Shown here piece by piece: positions 44,534 through 51,786 of a stretch of 64,000 nucleotides of DNA. The notes beneath the pieces were generated by a model that ran no database searches, was not told where the DNA came from, and worked only from the letters and a program-made list of their open reading frames with translations. Source of the stretch: Cacconaster sp045642485 (lineage in GTDB: Bacteria > Bacteroidota > Bacteroidia > Bacteroidales > UBA932); assembly GCA_045642485.1 (NCBI GenBank), contig JAZUIV010000052.1:1-64000 (forward strand). The letters run 5' to 3'. Made by a program: the position numbers and the translations under genes. The stretch's first letter is position 1. Each line of letters opens with the position of its first letter.

Positions 44534-45664
44534 TTATATAACATTAAAACCTATTTTTCCAAGAGCCGACCTCTCCTCTTCCGTCCCGTTTTCAAGACGG
44601 ACTGTGAACGCCTCGAATTCCCTTCTTATCGGATAGGACCCGCGCAGCCTCTCGAAAGAGTCAAGTGAGAAGCGCAGGGCGTCACTGTCCTTTACTATAT
44701 CGTAAGTATGGAGGATGGCTTTTGTAATTGTCTGCCGGAAAGAGAGGCCTGCGGCGTCGATGGCAAATTCCGTATCGGCCTCAGGCTTGGGAACATATGG
44801 CACGCTCCATTTTTTCAGTTCTTCGATGCCGAGGACTTCCGCAACCCCGCGGACTGCCGCGGCGGTCCCGTTCGCCTTGCCGTCGGCACTGTAGCCTGCG
44901 ATATGAGGAGTGGTTATATCCAGCAGGGAGACCAGCCCCCCATCGATTCGAGGTTCGGTTTCCCATACGTCAAGAACGGCGGCGCGGATTTTTCCGGAGG
45001 CAAGAGCCTCTTTCAGGTCAGTGTTCGAGACCACCGGACCCCGGGAGGAATTGAGAAGGATTGCCTCCTTCCCCATCCTGTCGAACGCCTTTCCGTCGAA
45101 CAGGTGATACGTCGCATCCGGGCCGCTCTTCTGCATAGGGACGTGCAGGGTGATTATATTGCAGGTGGCGATAATCTCATCGAGGCTTGAAAATCCGTCA
45201 GAGCCCTCCATTCTTTCCCTCGGAGGGTCGTTGAGCAGCACCTTCATCCCCATTGCACGGGCGATAGAAGCGACTTTGCCACCCACATTCCCAACACCGA
45301 CGACTCCGAGAGTGACCTCATTGAAATTCAGTCCGTATCTGTCGCAGAGAGTCACCAGAGCCGCGGCAATGTACTGCCTCACGGAGCCGGAATTGCACCC
45401 CGGAGCGCTTCTCCACAATATCCCGTTGGACTCGCACCACTGCGTGTCGATGTGGTCGAAGCCGATTGTCGCCGTGAAGACTATTTTCACGGAAGAGCCT
45501 TTCAGAAGCGACTCGTCGCACCTGGTGCGGGTGCGGGTTATCAGGGCATCCGCGTCCCTGACATCATCGGCTGTCGTCGAAGCCCCTGGCAGATAGACAA
45601 CCTGCGCGTACGGCTCGAAAACGCCGCGGATGAAAGGTATCTTGTCGTCAATGACTATTTTCAT
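44534..45664 (-). CDS. pdxB: Erythronate-4-phosphate dehydrogenase
   Basis: A 376-residue D-2-hydroxyacid dehydrogenase of the PdxB type, second step of the DXP-dependent vitamin B6 route. It starts MKIVIDDKIPFIRGVFEP, like other PdxB proteins. The NAD-binding fold is in LGVVGVGNVGGKVASIARAM, the catalytic arginine in LLNSSRGPVVSNTDL, and the catalytic histidine in TPHIAGYSADGK. A C-terminal PdxB dimerisation domain follows (about 290-376). The frame extends to 45757, but that is the end of the LarA-like gene in another frame; the ATG at 45664 lies 5 bases after its stop. Confidence 0.93.
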   Translation of the reverse strand: MKIVIDDKIPFIRGVFEPYAQVVYLPGASTTADDVRDADALITRTRTRCDESLLKGSSVKIVFTATIGFDHIDTQWCESNGILWRSAPGCNSGSVRQYIAAALVTLCDRYGLNFNEVTLGVVGVGNVGGKVASIARAMGMKVLLNDPPRERMEGSDGFSSLDEIIATCNIITLHVPMQKSGPDATYHLFDGKAFDRMGKEAILLNSSRGPVVSNTDLKEALASGKIRAAVLDVWETEPRIDGGLVSLLDITTPHIAGYSADGKANGTAAAVRGVAEVLGIEELKKWSVPYVPKPEADTEFAIDAAGLSFRQTITKAILHTYDIVKDSDALRFSLDSFERLRGSYPIRREFEAFTVRLENGTEEERSALGKIGFNVI

Positions 45665-45669
45665 AACTG

Positions 45670-46947
45670 TCAATCCTTGAAACGGTCCGGGTGGGCCCAC
45701 AGCCCGAGCGCCGGATTTGAAATGTAATAGACCTCTTCCCCGTTGACATTGTTCCATCCGTCTTTCAGAGAAGCCACTCCGTATTTTTCCATAATCCCGT
45801 CCACAGGCTCATACCTGAAACCGACGGATTCCATTTCCTGCCGGGTCATACCGGGGCCGGGGCAGTATGTTATTGAGAAACGCCCTTCGGAGGAGCCGTG
45901 AATCAGATGTGCAGCAGCGCTGAGATTGTCACACAGGTCGTCATTCGCCTCCACGGCAGTAAGTGTATGCCCAGTCCCGCGATAGCCGTATTTACGGATA
46001 AGGGAGTCAATCGCCGGGTCTTCACCGAATTCCTTCAGCGCCGGTGCAACTATTATCAATTCGGCGCCGTCGGCCAAAGCCATACGGGTACGGTAGATTG
46101 CCTTGTTGCCGAGCCAGGTGCTCTTGAATTCCTCGGGGTCGAGATAGACTATGCACTTCCTGACGGGATGCTCCACCATATTGAAATTGGTTTCGAGGGA
46201 GAGTCGGGCGGCAAGCCTGAAGCACTCGGAATCGTCGCCGATGAAAAGCCCCTTGAGTTCCATTTCCCCGGTCGAGAGGTTCTTGGCAAGGACAGTCTGT
46301 ATATAAACAATCGGAAGGGAACTGATGAAATTCTCCCTTGCATACTCCATCACCGCACGGACCGGAGTATCGGCACGGCCCATAATCCTCTCCATCCCGT
46401 ATGTCGCACCGAGGTAGTGGCTTCTGTTGATGCCGTCAACCCCGCCGACGCCGACGAATATGTTCTTGGTATAGTTCGCCATCCCTATCACTTCGTGGGG
46501 CACGACCTGGCCTATGGAGAGTATAAGGTCGAAGGAGGGGTCAAGCAGCATTCTGTTCACCTGTGCGGGCCAGGAGTATGAGACCCTGCCTTCGGAAATC
46601 TTTCTGACATATTCGGAGGGGACCTCCCCTACCGTCACAACGTCGTTTCTCCAGTCGTGGACCCGGAAGAGATTATGAGGGACGTGACCGAACATCCTGT
46701 CCATCTGGGATTCGGTCATCGGAGAATGTGTTCCCAATGCGGGCATTATGTCCGTCAGGGCATCCCCGAATAAGTCATAGACCATCTCCGTAATCGGCCC
46801 CGCATAGGAGTTGAACCGCGTGAAATCCGGGGGAATGGCAAGCACCCTTTTCTTCTTCCCCAGAGAGTCGAAGACGGAATTCAGTGCCCGACGTACATCT
46901 TCGGGAGATATAGAACTGTCTTTTGAACCTTCGGCAAAATAGAGCAT
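45670..46947 (-). CDS. LarA-family (nickel-pincer) hydroxyacid racemase/epimerase
   Basis: A 425-residue protein of the lactate-racemase LarA superfamily. The GTHSPMT block (His74) and HEVIGMANYTKNIFVGVGG with RSHYLG supply His151, Lys161 and His177. In Lactiplantibacillus plantarum LarA, His174-Lys184-His200 have the same spacing of 10 and 16, and the lysine holds the nickel-pincer cofactor. Homologues of this family interconvert lactate, malate, gluconate/mannonate and other 2-hydroxyacids. Beside a KDG-kinase-like gene (3-base gap) and gnd, a sugar acid is the likely substrate. The cofactor genes larB, larC and larE are not in the window. It is cytoplasmic. Confidence 0.8.
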   Translation of the reverse strand: MLYFAEGSKDSSISPEDVRRALNSVFDSLGKKKRVLAIPPDFTRFNSYAGPITEMVYDLFGDALTDIMPALGTHSPMTESQMDRMFGHVPHNLFRVHDWRNDVVTVGEVPSEYVRKISEGRVSYSWPAQVNRMLLDPSFDLILSIGQVVPHEVIGMANYTKNIFVGVGGVDGINRSHYLGATYGMERIMGRADTPVRAVMEYARENFISSLPIVYIQTVLAKNLSTGEMELKGLFIGDDSECFRLAARLSLETNFNMVEHPVRKCIVYLDPEEFKSTWLGNKAIYRTRMALADGAELIIVAPALKEFGEDPAIDSLIRKYGYRGTGHTLTAVEANDDLCDNLSAAAHLIHGSSEGRFSITYCPGPGMTRQEMESVGFRYEPVDGIMEKYGVASLKDGWNNVNGEEVYYISNPALGLWAHPDRFKD

Positions 46948-46950
46948 AGA

Positions 46951-48018
46951 CTATCTTTTAACACGGGCGTTGCCTTCCCAGATGCTCCAGACCTGATCTT
47001 CATCGGCAGGTTGGGCGTAATCGGTGAGGAAAGTTGTTGCGAGAGCGCCGCTGGCCCAGCCGAACCTGAGACATTTTTCTGCTTCCCAGCCGCGCAGCAG
47101 CCCGTACAGAAGGCCGCCTACGAATCCGTCGCCTCCTCCGATACGGTCCAGGACCTTTATTTCCCTCGGTTCCACGGTGTGCCAGGTCTCACCGTCAAGA
47201 AGGATTGCTCCCCACTTGTGGGTGTTGGTATCGACAACCTCGCGGAGAGTCGTGGCAAAAAGCCTGGCGGACGGGTATTCAGCCTTGACCCGGCTTATCA
47301 TCTCCTTGAAACTCTCTATCTTGTCCGAGAGGTTTTTCCCGCCTGTCTGAGGGCCTTCTATCCCGAGGCACAACTGGAAATCCTCCTCGTTGCCCACGAG
47401 AATATCGGACAGAGCGGCAATCTCCGAGAAGATATCGTGAAGTTCATCTTCCCTGCCCTTCCAGAAAGAGGCGCGGTAGTTCAAATCGAAACTTATGGCA
47501 GTCCCCGCCCTCTTCGCGGCACGTGCCAGTTCAAGGCAGAATCTGCCGGTATGAGGGCTGAGCGCCGCTATCAGTCCGGAAAGATGTATGATCTGCACTC
47601 CATCCCTTACAAATATCTTTTCAAGGTCAAAATCCTTCACATCGAGAGTCCTTCCCACCTCTCCCGCACGGTCGTTCCATACACGGGGACCGCGTGAACC
47701 GTATCCGCTGTCGGCGACGTTTATCTGATGACGGTATCCCCAGGGTCCCCCCTGCTCCACCTCTGGCCCTTCGAAGTCCATATTCCTCGAACGGAGGTTC
47801 GATTTGATGAACTGTGCAAAGGGACTTCCCTTCACGAATGTCGTCAGCACTTTGACAGGCAGCCCGAGATATGACGCTATGCTCGCGACATTGGTCTCGG
47901 CGCTTGTGGCCTGAAGGATGAAATTCTCACTCGAATGGACCGGCTGACCGTCCCTAGGGGTGATTCTCAAGCCCATACTGGTAGGGACAATCAAAGAATA
48001 TCTGCAATCTTGTTTCAT
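46951..48018 (-). CDS. kdgK: PfkB-family sugar kinase, 2-dehydro-3-deoxygluconokinase-like
   Basis: A 355-residue ribokinase-fold enzyme. The C-terminal PfkB signature DRIGGGDGFVGGLLYGLL contains the catalytic aspartate and anion hole. The middle stretch SFDLNYRASFWKGREDELHD with NEEDFQLCLGIE is typical of KDG kinases, which phosphorylate 2-keto-3-deoxygluconate from uronate or gluconate breakdown. I choose MKQDCRYSLIVPTSMG (48018) as start; the frame to 48144 adds 42 residues without family likeness. A TATCTTTG -7-like box on the minus strand (48038-48045) fits that start. First gene of the operon with the LarA-like protein, pdxB, gnd and a nucleotidyltransferase. Confidence 0.85.
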   Translation of the reverse strand: MKQDCRYSLIVPTSMGLRITPRDGQPVHSSENFILQATSAETNVASIASYLGLPVKVLTTFVKGSPFAQFIKSNLRSRNMDFEGPEVEQGGPWGYRHQINVADSGYGSRGPRVWNDRAGEVGRTLDVKDFDLEKIFVRDGVQIIHLSGLIAALSPHTGRFCLELARAAKRAGTAISFDLNYRASFWKGREDELHDIFSEIAALSDILVGNEEDFQLCLGIEGPQTGGKNLSDKIESFKEMISRVKAEYPSARLFATTLREVVDTNTHKWGAILLDGETWHTVEPREIKVLDRIGGGDGFVGGLLYGLLRGWEAEKCLRFGWASGALATTFLTDYAQPADEDQVWSIWEGNARVKR

Positions 48019-48392
48019 AGCGGTGTTCTTATTGTCACAAAGATATGAAGAATCCTGACACGCCATATCGAAAATCACAAATTCATCACTCCGGGAACTC
48101 CGGGAGGATGGAGGCGCCGAAGCCGAGTATGTTTTCTGCAGCAACTATCAACGCGTTATCACCTTGCTTTTTTGTACCGGAATAGGGCTGATCCGGTACC
48201 AAACAGGCCTTTGAAGCCATTTTGTACAGGAAAAGAACAGTTTCTGTACAAAAAGTGGATGAGCCAAACGTAATTTTATCACGCCTGCCTAAACATGTCT
48301 GTTGTGGGTTGAATAGTTTTGTCAAATGTCAGAAACTGACAAATTAGGATGATACCTTTGCAGAAGTTTAATCCGCAAAGGTATTTTTGTAT
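48019..48392. promoter_or_regulatory. Palindrome-rich intergenic region between kdgK and a small gene
   Basis: No gene is seen in these 370 bases, but several palindromes are. GTACCGG at 48174-48180 pairs with CCGGTAC at 48193-48199. TTTTGTACAG at 48220-48229 pairs perfectly with its complement at 48244-48253. The two share a TTTGTAC half. TGTCAG (48327-48332) and CTGACA (48336-48341) form a third, nested in TTTGTCA/TGACAAA, just before a TACCTTTG (-7-like) element at 48353-48360 for the rightward gene. A leftward TATCTTTG is at 48038-48045. The palindromes may be operator sites or short hairpins in a leader. Confidence 0.5.
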
Positions 48393-48704
48393 ATGGATAA
48401 CATGATTGACCCGTGGCTATATGAGCTCAGGAAGGAGCGCCGGGAACGAATCAAAATCGTCAAGAAGTTTCTCGGAATAAAACCCGGTGATGGAAAACAT
48501 CTGCGCTATCACGGTGCATACGCAATGCCTGATGGACAAGGTTACTACGTATATCATATAATTGACGATTCTCTGAAAGGGTGTAAAACAGGCATTGAAC
48601 ATTATGCTTTGGTTGATCCTATCAATTATTCTTGTCGGAAAGCGACTCCTGACGAAGCCCTGTCCCTAATGATGAATGAGTTATCCCCACTTATTATTGA
48701 CTGA
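48393..48704 (+). CDS. Small protein of unknown function
   Basis: A 103-residue soluble protein starting MDNMIDPWLYELRKERRERI, with a basic first third and then GAYAMPDGQGYYVYHIIDDS. No family is recognised. The open frame begins at a TTG (48387), but the ATG at 48393 is preferred, with a -7-like TACCTTTG at 48353-48360. The next small gene starts 9 bases after its stop, so the two look like an operon. Its AT-richer composition differs from the flanking core genes, which hints at acquisition. A toxin-antitoxin or small regulatory pair is possible but unsupported by motifs. Confidence 0.6.
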   Translation: MDNMIDPWLYELRKERRERIKIVKKFLGIKPGDGKHLRYHGAYAMPDGQGYYVYHIIDDSLKGCKTGIEHYALVDPINYSCRKATPDEALSLMMNELSPLIID

Positions 48705-48713
48705 CATCCTGCT

Positions 48714-49157
48714 ATGAAAAAGAATATCTACCAGACCTTCCGGCAGTTTCTTCGCGACAACGATTGCGAGCGGCAATTTGATACTGCTTTCTATGTGCAG
48801 TGCGGAGCCAAAGTGCTCGATGAGACCTTAGCGGACATCCTCGTAATCGATGAAGCATTTTTCGGCAGAGTGTTCAGGTGGGACCTGACGCCCGAGGGTC
48901 GGGAGTTCTGGAAGGATATTGATAATAAGTGGGGAAATATCGGGAACAATTTGACAGGATTAGCCACGCTGCGCGTGTCTTTTCCTGGGCGTCGTCACGG
49001 CAAAGCACGGGGAAGGCGAAGATGGCGGGCTGAGCCCGCCATCTTTTGTTGTAGGGTCAGTCCCTTGCGAAAGCAAGCTTTCGGCGGGACTGAGCCTACA
49101 ACAAAAGATGCCGCAACTTGCGTTGCGGCATCTTCGCAGTGTGCTCTGCACTGGTGA
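48714..49157 (+). CDS. Small protein of unknown function, 3' end probably altered
   Basis: The frame encodes 147 residues. The first 80 (MKKNIYQTFRQFLRDNDCER through REFWKDIDNKWGNIGNNLTG) read like a normal acidic protein with aromatic residues. The rest (from about LRVSFPGRRHGKARGR) is basic and Cys-rich, because the frame runs through the triple-hairpin element and even 6 bases into the tRNA gene. The true C-terminus was probably lost or displaced when that element arrived. No family is recognised. It follows the gene at 48393 by 9 bases. Confidence 0.45.
   Translation: MKKNIYQTFRQFLRDNDCERQFDTAFYVQCGAKVLDETLADILVIDEAFFGRVFRWDLTPEGREFWKDIDNKWGNIGNNLTGLATLRVSFPGRRHGKARGRRRWRAEPAIFCCRVSPLRKQAFGGTEPTTKDAATCVAASSQCALHW
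49016..49137. repeat. Symmetrical triple-hairpin element / bidirectional terminator
   Basis: Three stems lie in a row. Left: a perfect 12-pair hairpin (49019-49030 with 49034-49045, loop TGA) followed by TTTT on the plus strand. Centre: a 21-base inverted repeat with one mismatch (49044-49064 with 49086-49106) that encloses TTGCGAAAGCAA (49065-49076). Right: a perfect 13-pair hairpin (49105-49117 with 49122-49134, loop TTGC), followed by TTTT on the minus strand. The ends GCGAAGATG and CATCTTCGC (49016-49024, 49129-49137) are also complementary. Each outer hairpin is a terminator for the direction entering it: the small gene on the left, rplS/tRNA-Arg on the right. The symmetry suggests a REP/MITE-like element. 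Confidence 0.75.
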
Positions 49158-49228
49158 CTCCTACAGGATTCAAACCTGTAACCTTCTGATCCGTAGTCAG
49201 ATGCTCTATTCAGTTGAGCTAAGGAGCC
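49152..49228 (-). tRNA. tRNA-Arg (anticodon ACG)
   Basis: The minus strand gives a 77-base cloverleaf with encoded CCA: acceptor GGCTCCT with AGGAGTC (one G-T pair), D-stem GCTC/GAGC, anticodon stem TCTGA/TCAGA around loop CTACGGA (anticodon ACG), and T-stem ACAGG/CCTGT with loop TTTGAAT. It reads CGU and, through inosine, CGC/CGA arginine codons. It begins 15 bases after the rplS stop, so it is probably co-transcribed with rplS and ends at the hairpin element downstream. Confidence 0.95.
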
Positions 49229-49243
49229 TTTATCCTCTATCCG

Positions 49244-49621
49244 TTACTCTTCAGCTTTCGCTGCGGAAGCGGTGAATTTCTTCTCTTTGATGCGGGCCTT
49301 CTTACCGGTCAGTCCGCGGAGGTAGAATATACGTGCGCGACGTACTTTACCATACTTGTTGACTTCGATGTCCTCGATGAAAGGAGAAGAGAAAGGGAAA
49401 ATTCTCTCTACGCCGACACCGTTGGAAATCTTGCGTACAGTGAATGTCTTCACCGCACCGGCACCACGCTTTTGGATAACAATACCACGGAATTTCTGGA
49501 GACGTTCCTTGTTCTCTTCCTTGATTTTGTAGGTGACGGTGATGGTATCACCTGCCTTGAAAGCGGGGAAATTTTTCTGTTCCTGTGCACAAGCGTCCTG
49601 TGCAATCTTCATTAAATCCAT
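49244..49621 (-). CDS. rplS: 50S ribosomal protein L19
   Basis: A 125-residue ribosomal protein bL19. FKAGDTITVTYKIKEENKER, LQKFRGIVIQKRGAGAVKTF, FTVRKISNGVGVERIFPF and KVRRARIFYLRGLTGKKARI are the conserved blocks. A short Ala/Lys/Glu tail is phylum-typical. I start at MDLMKIAQDA (49621); three more codons upstream are open but unlikely. The promoter at 49698-49728 lies about 80 bases upstream, leaving room for a leader. The tRNA-Arg gene follows 15 bases after the stop. Confidence 0.97.
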   Translation of the reverse strand: MDLMKIAQDACAQEQKNFPAFKAGDTITVTYKIKEENKERLQKFRGIVIQKRGAGAVKTFTVRKISNGVGVERIFPFSSPFIEDIEVNKYGKVRRARIFYLRGLTGKKARIKEKKFTASAAKAEE

Positions 49622-49697
49622 AACAATCAAAAATATAGCGCAACGTTGCCGGATTCATCACATCACTTTCGCAAGAGGTTGCTTGTTTTCGGGACTG

Positions 49698-49728
49698 CAA
49701 ATGTAGTAAATTATTTAATATGTGCAAC
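49698..49728 (-). promoter_or_regulatory. Promoter of rplS - tRNA-Arg
   Basis: On the minus strand GTTG (49728-49725) is followed after 19 bases by TACATTTG (49705-49698), matching the TTTG / TAnnTTTG promoter with one change in the first box. It is followed by GC-richer sequence, including the palindromic CAACCTCTTGCG stretch, before the rplS start. Confidence 0.7.
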
Positions 49729-49825
49729 TATTTTTAACAAATATCAGACAATATGTAACAGCCCACGGCCCACAAACGGATTTATAATCTGAAAATCAGT
49801 GAAATTATACTATATTTGCACTGTT

Positions 49826-51139
49826 ATGAAACGTCTCAAACTCATCATTTTCGCATCGGAACTGCACAACAATGCAAGCGTGATGAACACCCGTTCGGAG
49901 ATGTTCGGAGAGCTGCGCAAGATTACCGATCTTCGGATAGATTATCCGACATCCCTGACAGCCAACACTTCCCGCATAAGCAAATATATTGACGGCGGTT
50001 TGCCATCAGACGACAGGCCGGCCGGAGATGAAAATTCGGTCACCGTATGCTTCATAGCAACGGGAGGGACGGAGGAGATCTTCCGCAACTACACGGACAC
50101 CCTGCCCGAAAAGGTAATCCTGCTCAGCGACGGATTTCATAACTCCCTGGCGGCGGCTCTCGAAATCAGCACATTCCTCGGAAGCAGGGGCATCAGTTAC
50201 ACACATTTCAACGCCCCACTGGACTACAATTCCGATTTTTTCAAAAAAATGGTGGAGAGTATCTTCAGTTCCACTGAAAGCGGGCCCGGGCAATCATCAG
50301 TGTCCGATGCCGCACCGGATCTCCCGAAAGCGGTGCGCAACGCGCTCTCAAAAACGAGAATCGGCCTGATTGGAGGCAGAAGTTCCTGGCTCATCGCATC
50401 CGACATCGATAAAGAAGCCGTCACAAAGCGTTTCGGCACATCCTTCATCGACATATCAATCGAAGAAGTGGAGAAGGCTTTCGGGATGGTAAGCCCATCC
50501 AACCCCAAAGTCACAGCGATTGTTACAAGGATGGAAAGATTCCTCTCCCCGGACCGCAGCGGCGAGGATCTGCTGGAGGCCGCAAAGATGTACGCAGCCC
50601 TGAAGGGACTGTGCGCCAAATACAACCTCAACGCTATCACCGTCAAATGTTTTGATTTGATTTCCGGATGCCGGACCACAGCCTGCCTTGCCCTGGCGCT
50701 TCTCAATGAAGAAGGCATAGTGTCCGGATGCGAAGGTGACATACCGGCACTGTGGACTATGCTGTATGCCAAGTTAGCGCTGGGAAGGGCCTCCTTTGTG
50801 TGCAATCCGTCTTCAATGAACAGCGAAGAGTTGACACTCGACCTTGCCCACTGCACCATCCCTCTCAATATGGTACACGGCTTCAGACTGCCGTCCCACT
50901 TCGAATCATCCATCGGAATAGGAATCGCAGGAAGTGTGCCGAGCGGAAAATTTGAAATCATCAAGTTCTCCGGCAAGGAGTTGGAGCATTTCTACCGTGC
51001 GGAGGGAGAAGTCATTATGAACACCAACATCCCCCAGAGATGCAGGACGCAACTCAGATTCAGATTCGATAATAAGGAATGTTTCGACAGGTTCCTATCA
51101 ACCGACAAAGGGAACCACGTCGTCCTGATCGCCCGCTAA
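49826..51139 (+). CDS. L-fucose/L-arabinose isomerase-like protein
   Basis: A 437-residue cytoplasmic protein with the fold of the fucose/arabinose isomerase family. The most telling part is VKCFDLISGCRTTACLALALLNEEGIVSGCEGDIPALWTM, which matches the metal-binding C-terminal half of fucose-isomerase-like proteins. It is shorter than classical FucI (about 590 residues), so the substrate is open. The open frame starts at 49799, but a TATATTTG promoter box lies at 49811-49818 with TCTG 19 bases before it, so the ATG at 49826 is the start, on an almost leaderless mRNA. Its last 42 bases overlap convergent rpe. Confidence 0.78.
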   Translation: MKRLKLIIFASELHNNASVMNTRSEMFGELRKITDLRIDYPTSLTANTSRISKYIDGGLPSDDRPAGDENSVTVCFIATGGTEEIFRNYTDTLPEKVILLSDGFHNSLAAALEISTFLGSRGISYTHFNAPLDYNSDFFKKMVESIFSSTESGPGQSSVSDAAPDLPKAVRNALSKTRIGLIGGRSSWLIASDIDKEAVTKRFGTSFIDISIEEVEKAFGMVSPSNPKVTAIVTRMERFLSPDRSGEDLLEAAKMYAALKGLCAKYNLNAITVKCFDLISGCRTTACLALALLNEEGIVSGCEGDIPALWTMLYAKLALGRASFVCNPSSMNSEELTLDLAHCTIPLNMVHGFRLPSHFESSIGIGIAGSVPSGKFEIIKFSGKELEHFYRAEGEVIMNTNIPQRCRTQLRFRFDNKECFDRFLSTDKGNHVVLIAR

Positions 51140-51781
51140 TTCAGCTATTGCCAGGGCCGGGTCGGGAGTCGCAAAAGCATAGGACCCAGTCACGAAAACA
51201 GTCGCTCCCGCTGCCTGAAGATTGTCTATGTTCGACTTCCCTACCCCACCGTCAACCTCTATGAAAAATGATGCCTCAGCGGCGGCGGCCATTTCAGAGA
51301 TGATGGAGACGCGTTCTTGTGTCTGAGGGATGTATTTCTGCCCGCTGTAGCCGGGATTCACCCCCATTACCACAACGAAATCGAACTGGCCGAAGTACTC
51401 TATCAGAGATTCCACAGGGGTGCCCGGATTGATGGCCACGCCCGCCTTCAGACCAAAAGAGCGAATCTGCCTGAGGACATTGCGAAGGTTCTTCCCGCAA
51501 GCCTCCATATGGACGCTGATATACCCTGCCCCCTTCAGAGCGGCGAACCTCTCTATATATTTTTCAGGGTGGACTATCATCAGATGAATGTCCAGCGGTT
51601 TATGGGAAGCCGCCGCAATGGCTTCACAGACAGGAAATCCAAAAGAGATATTCGGAGCGAACACTCCATCAAGGATATCGAGGTGAATACGGTCAGCCCG
51701 GCTGGAGTCGAGCATCGCGCATACCTCATTCACTTTGCCGAAATCGGCCGAAAGCATTGACGGTGCAATATATCTTGCCAT
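51098..51781 (-). CDS. rpe: Ribulose-phosphate 3-epimerase
   Basis: A 227-residue TIM barrel that interconverts ribulose and xylulose 5-phosphate in the pentose phosphate pathway. Family marks: APSMLSADFGKVNEV at the start, RIHLDILDGVFAPNISFG with the catalytic Asp, DIHLMIVHPEKYI with a metal His, VMGVNPGYSGQKYIP and the phosphate-binding IEVDGGVGKSNI. It overlaps the isomerase-like gene by 42 bases at the convergent end and lies 5 bases from the rho start on the same strand, so it is probably read with rho. Confidence 0.96.
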   Translation of the reverse strand: MARYIAPSMLSADFGKVNEVCAMLDSSRADRIHLDILDGVFAPNISFGFPVCEAIAAASHKPLDIHLMIVHPEKYIERFAALKGAGYISVHMEACGKNLRNVLRQIRSFGLKAGVAINPGTPVESLIEYFGQFDFVVVMGVNPGYSGQKYIPQTQERVSIISEMAAAAEASFFIEVDGGVGKSNIDNLQAAGATVFVTGSYAFATPDPALAIAELAGDQDDVVPFVG

Positions 51782-51786
51782 TGCCG

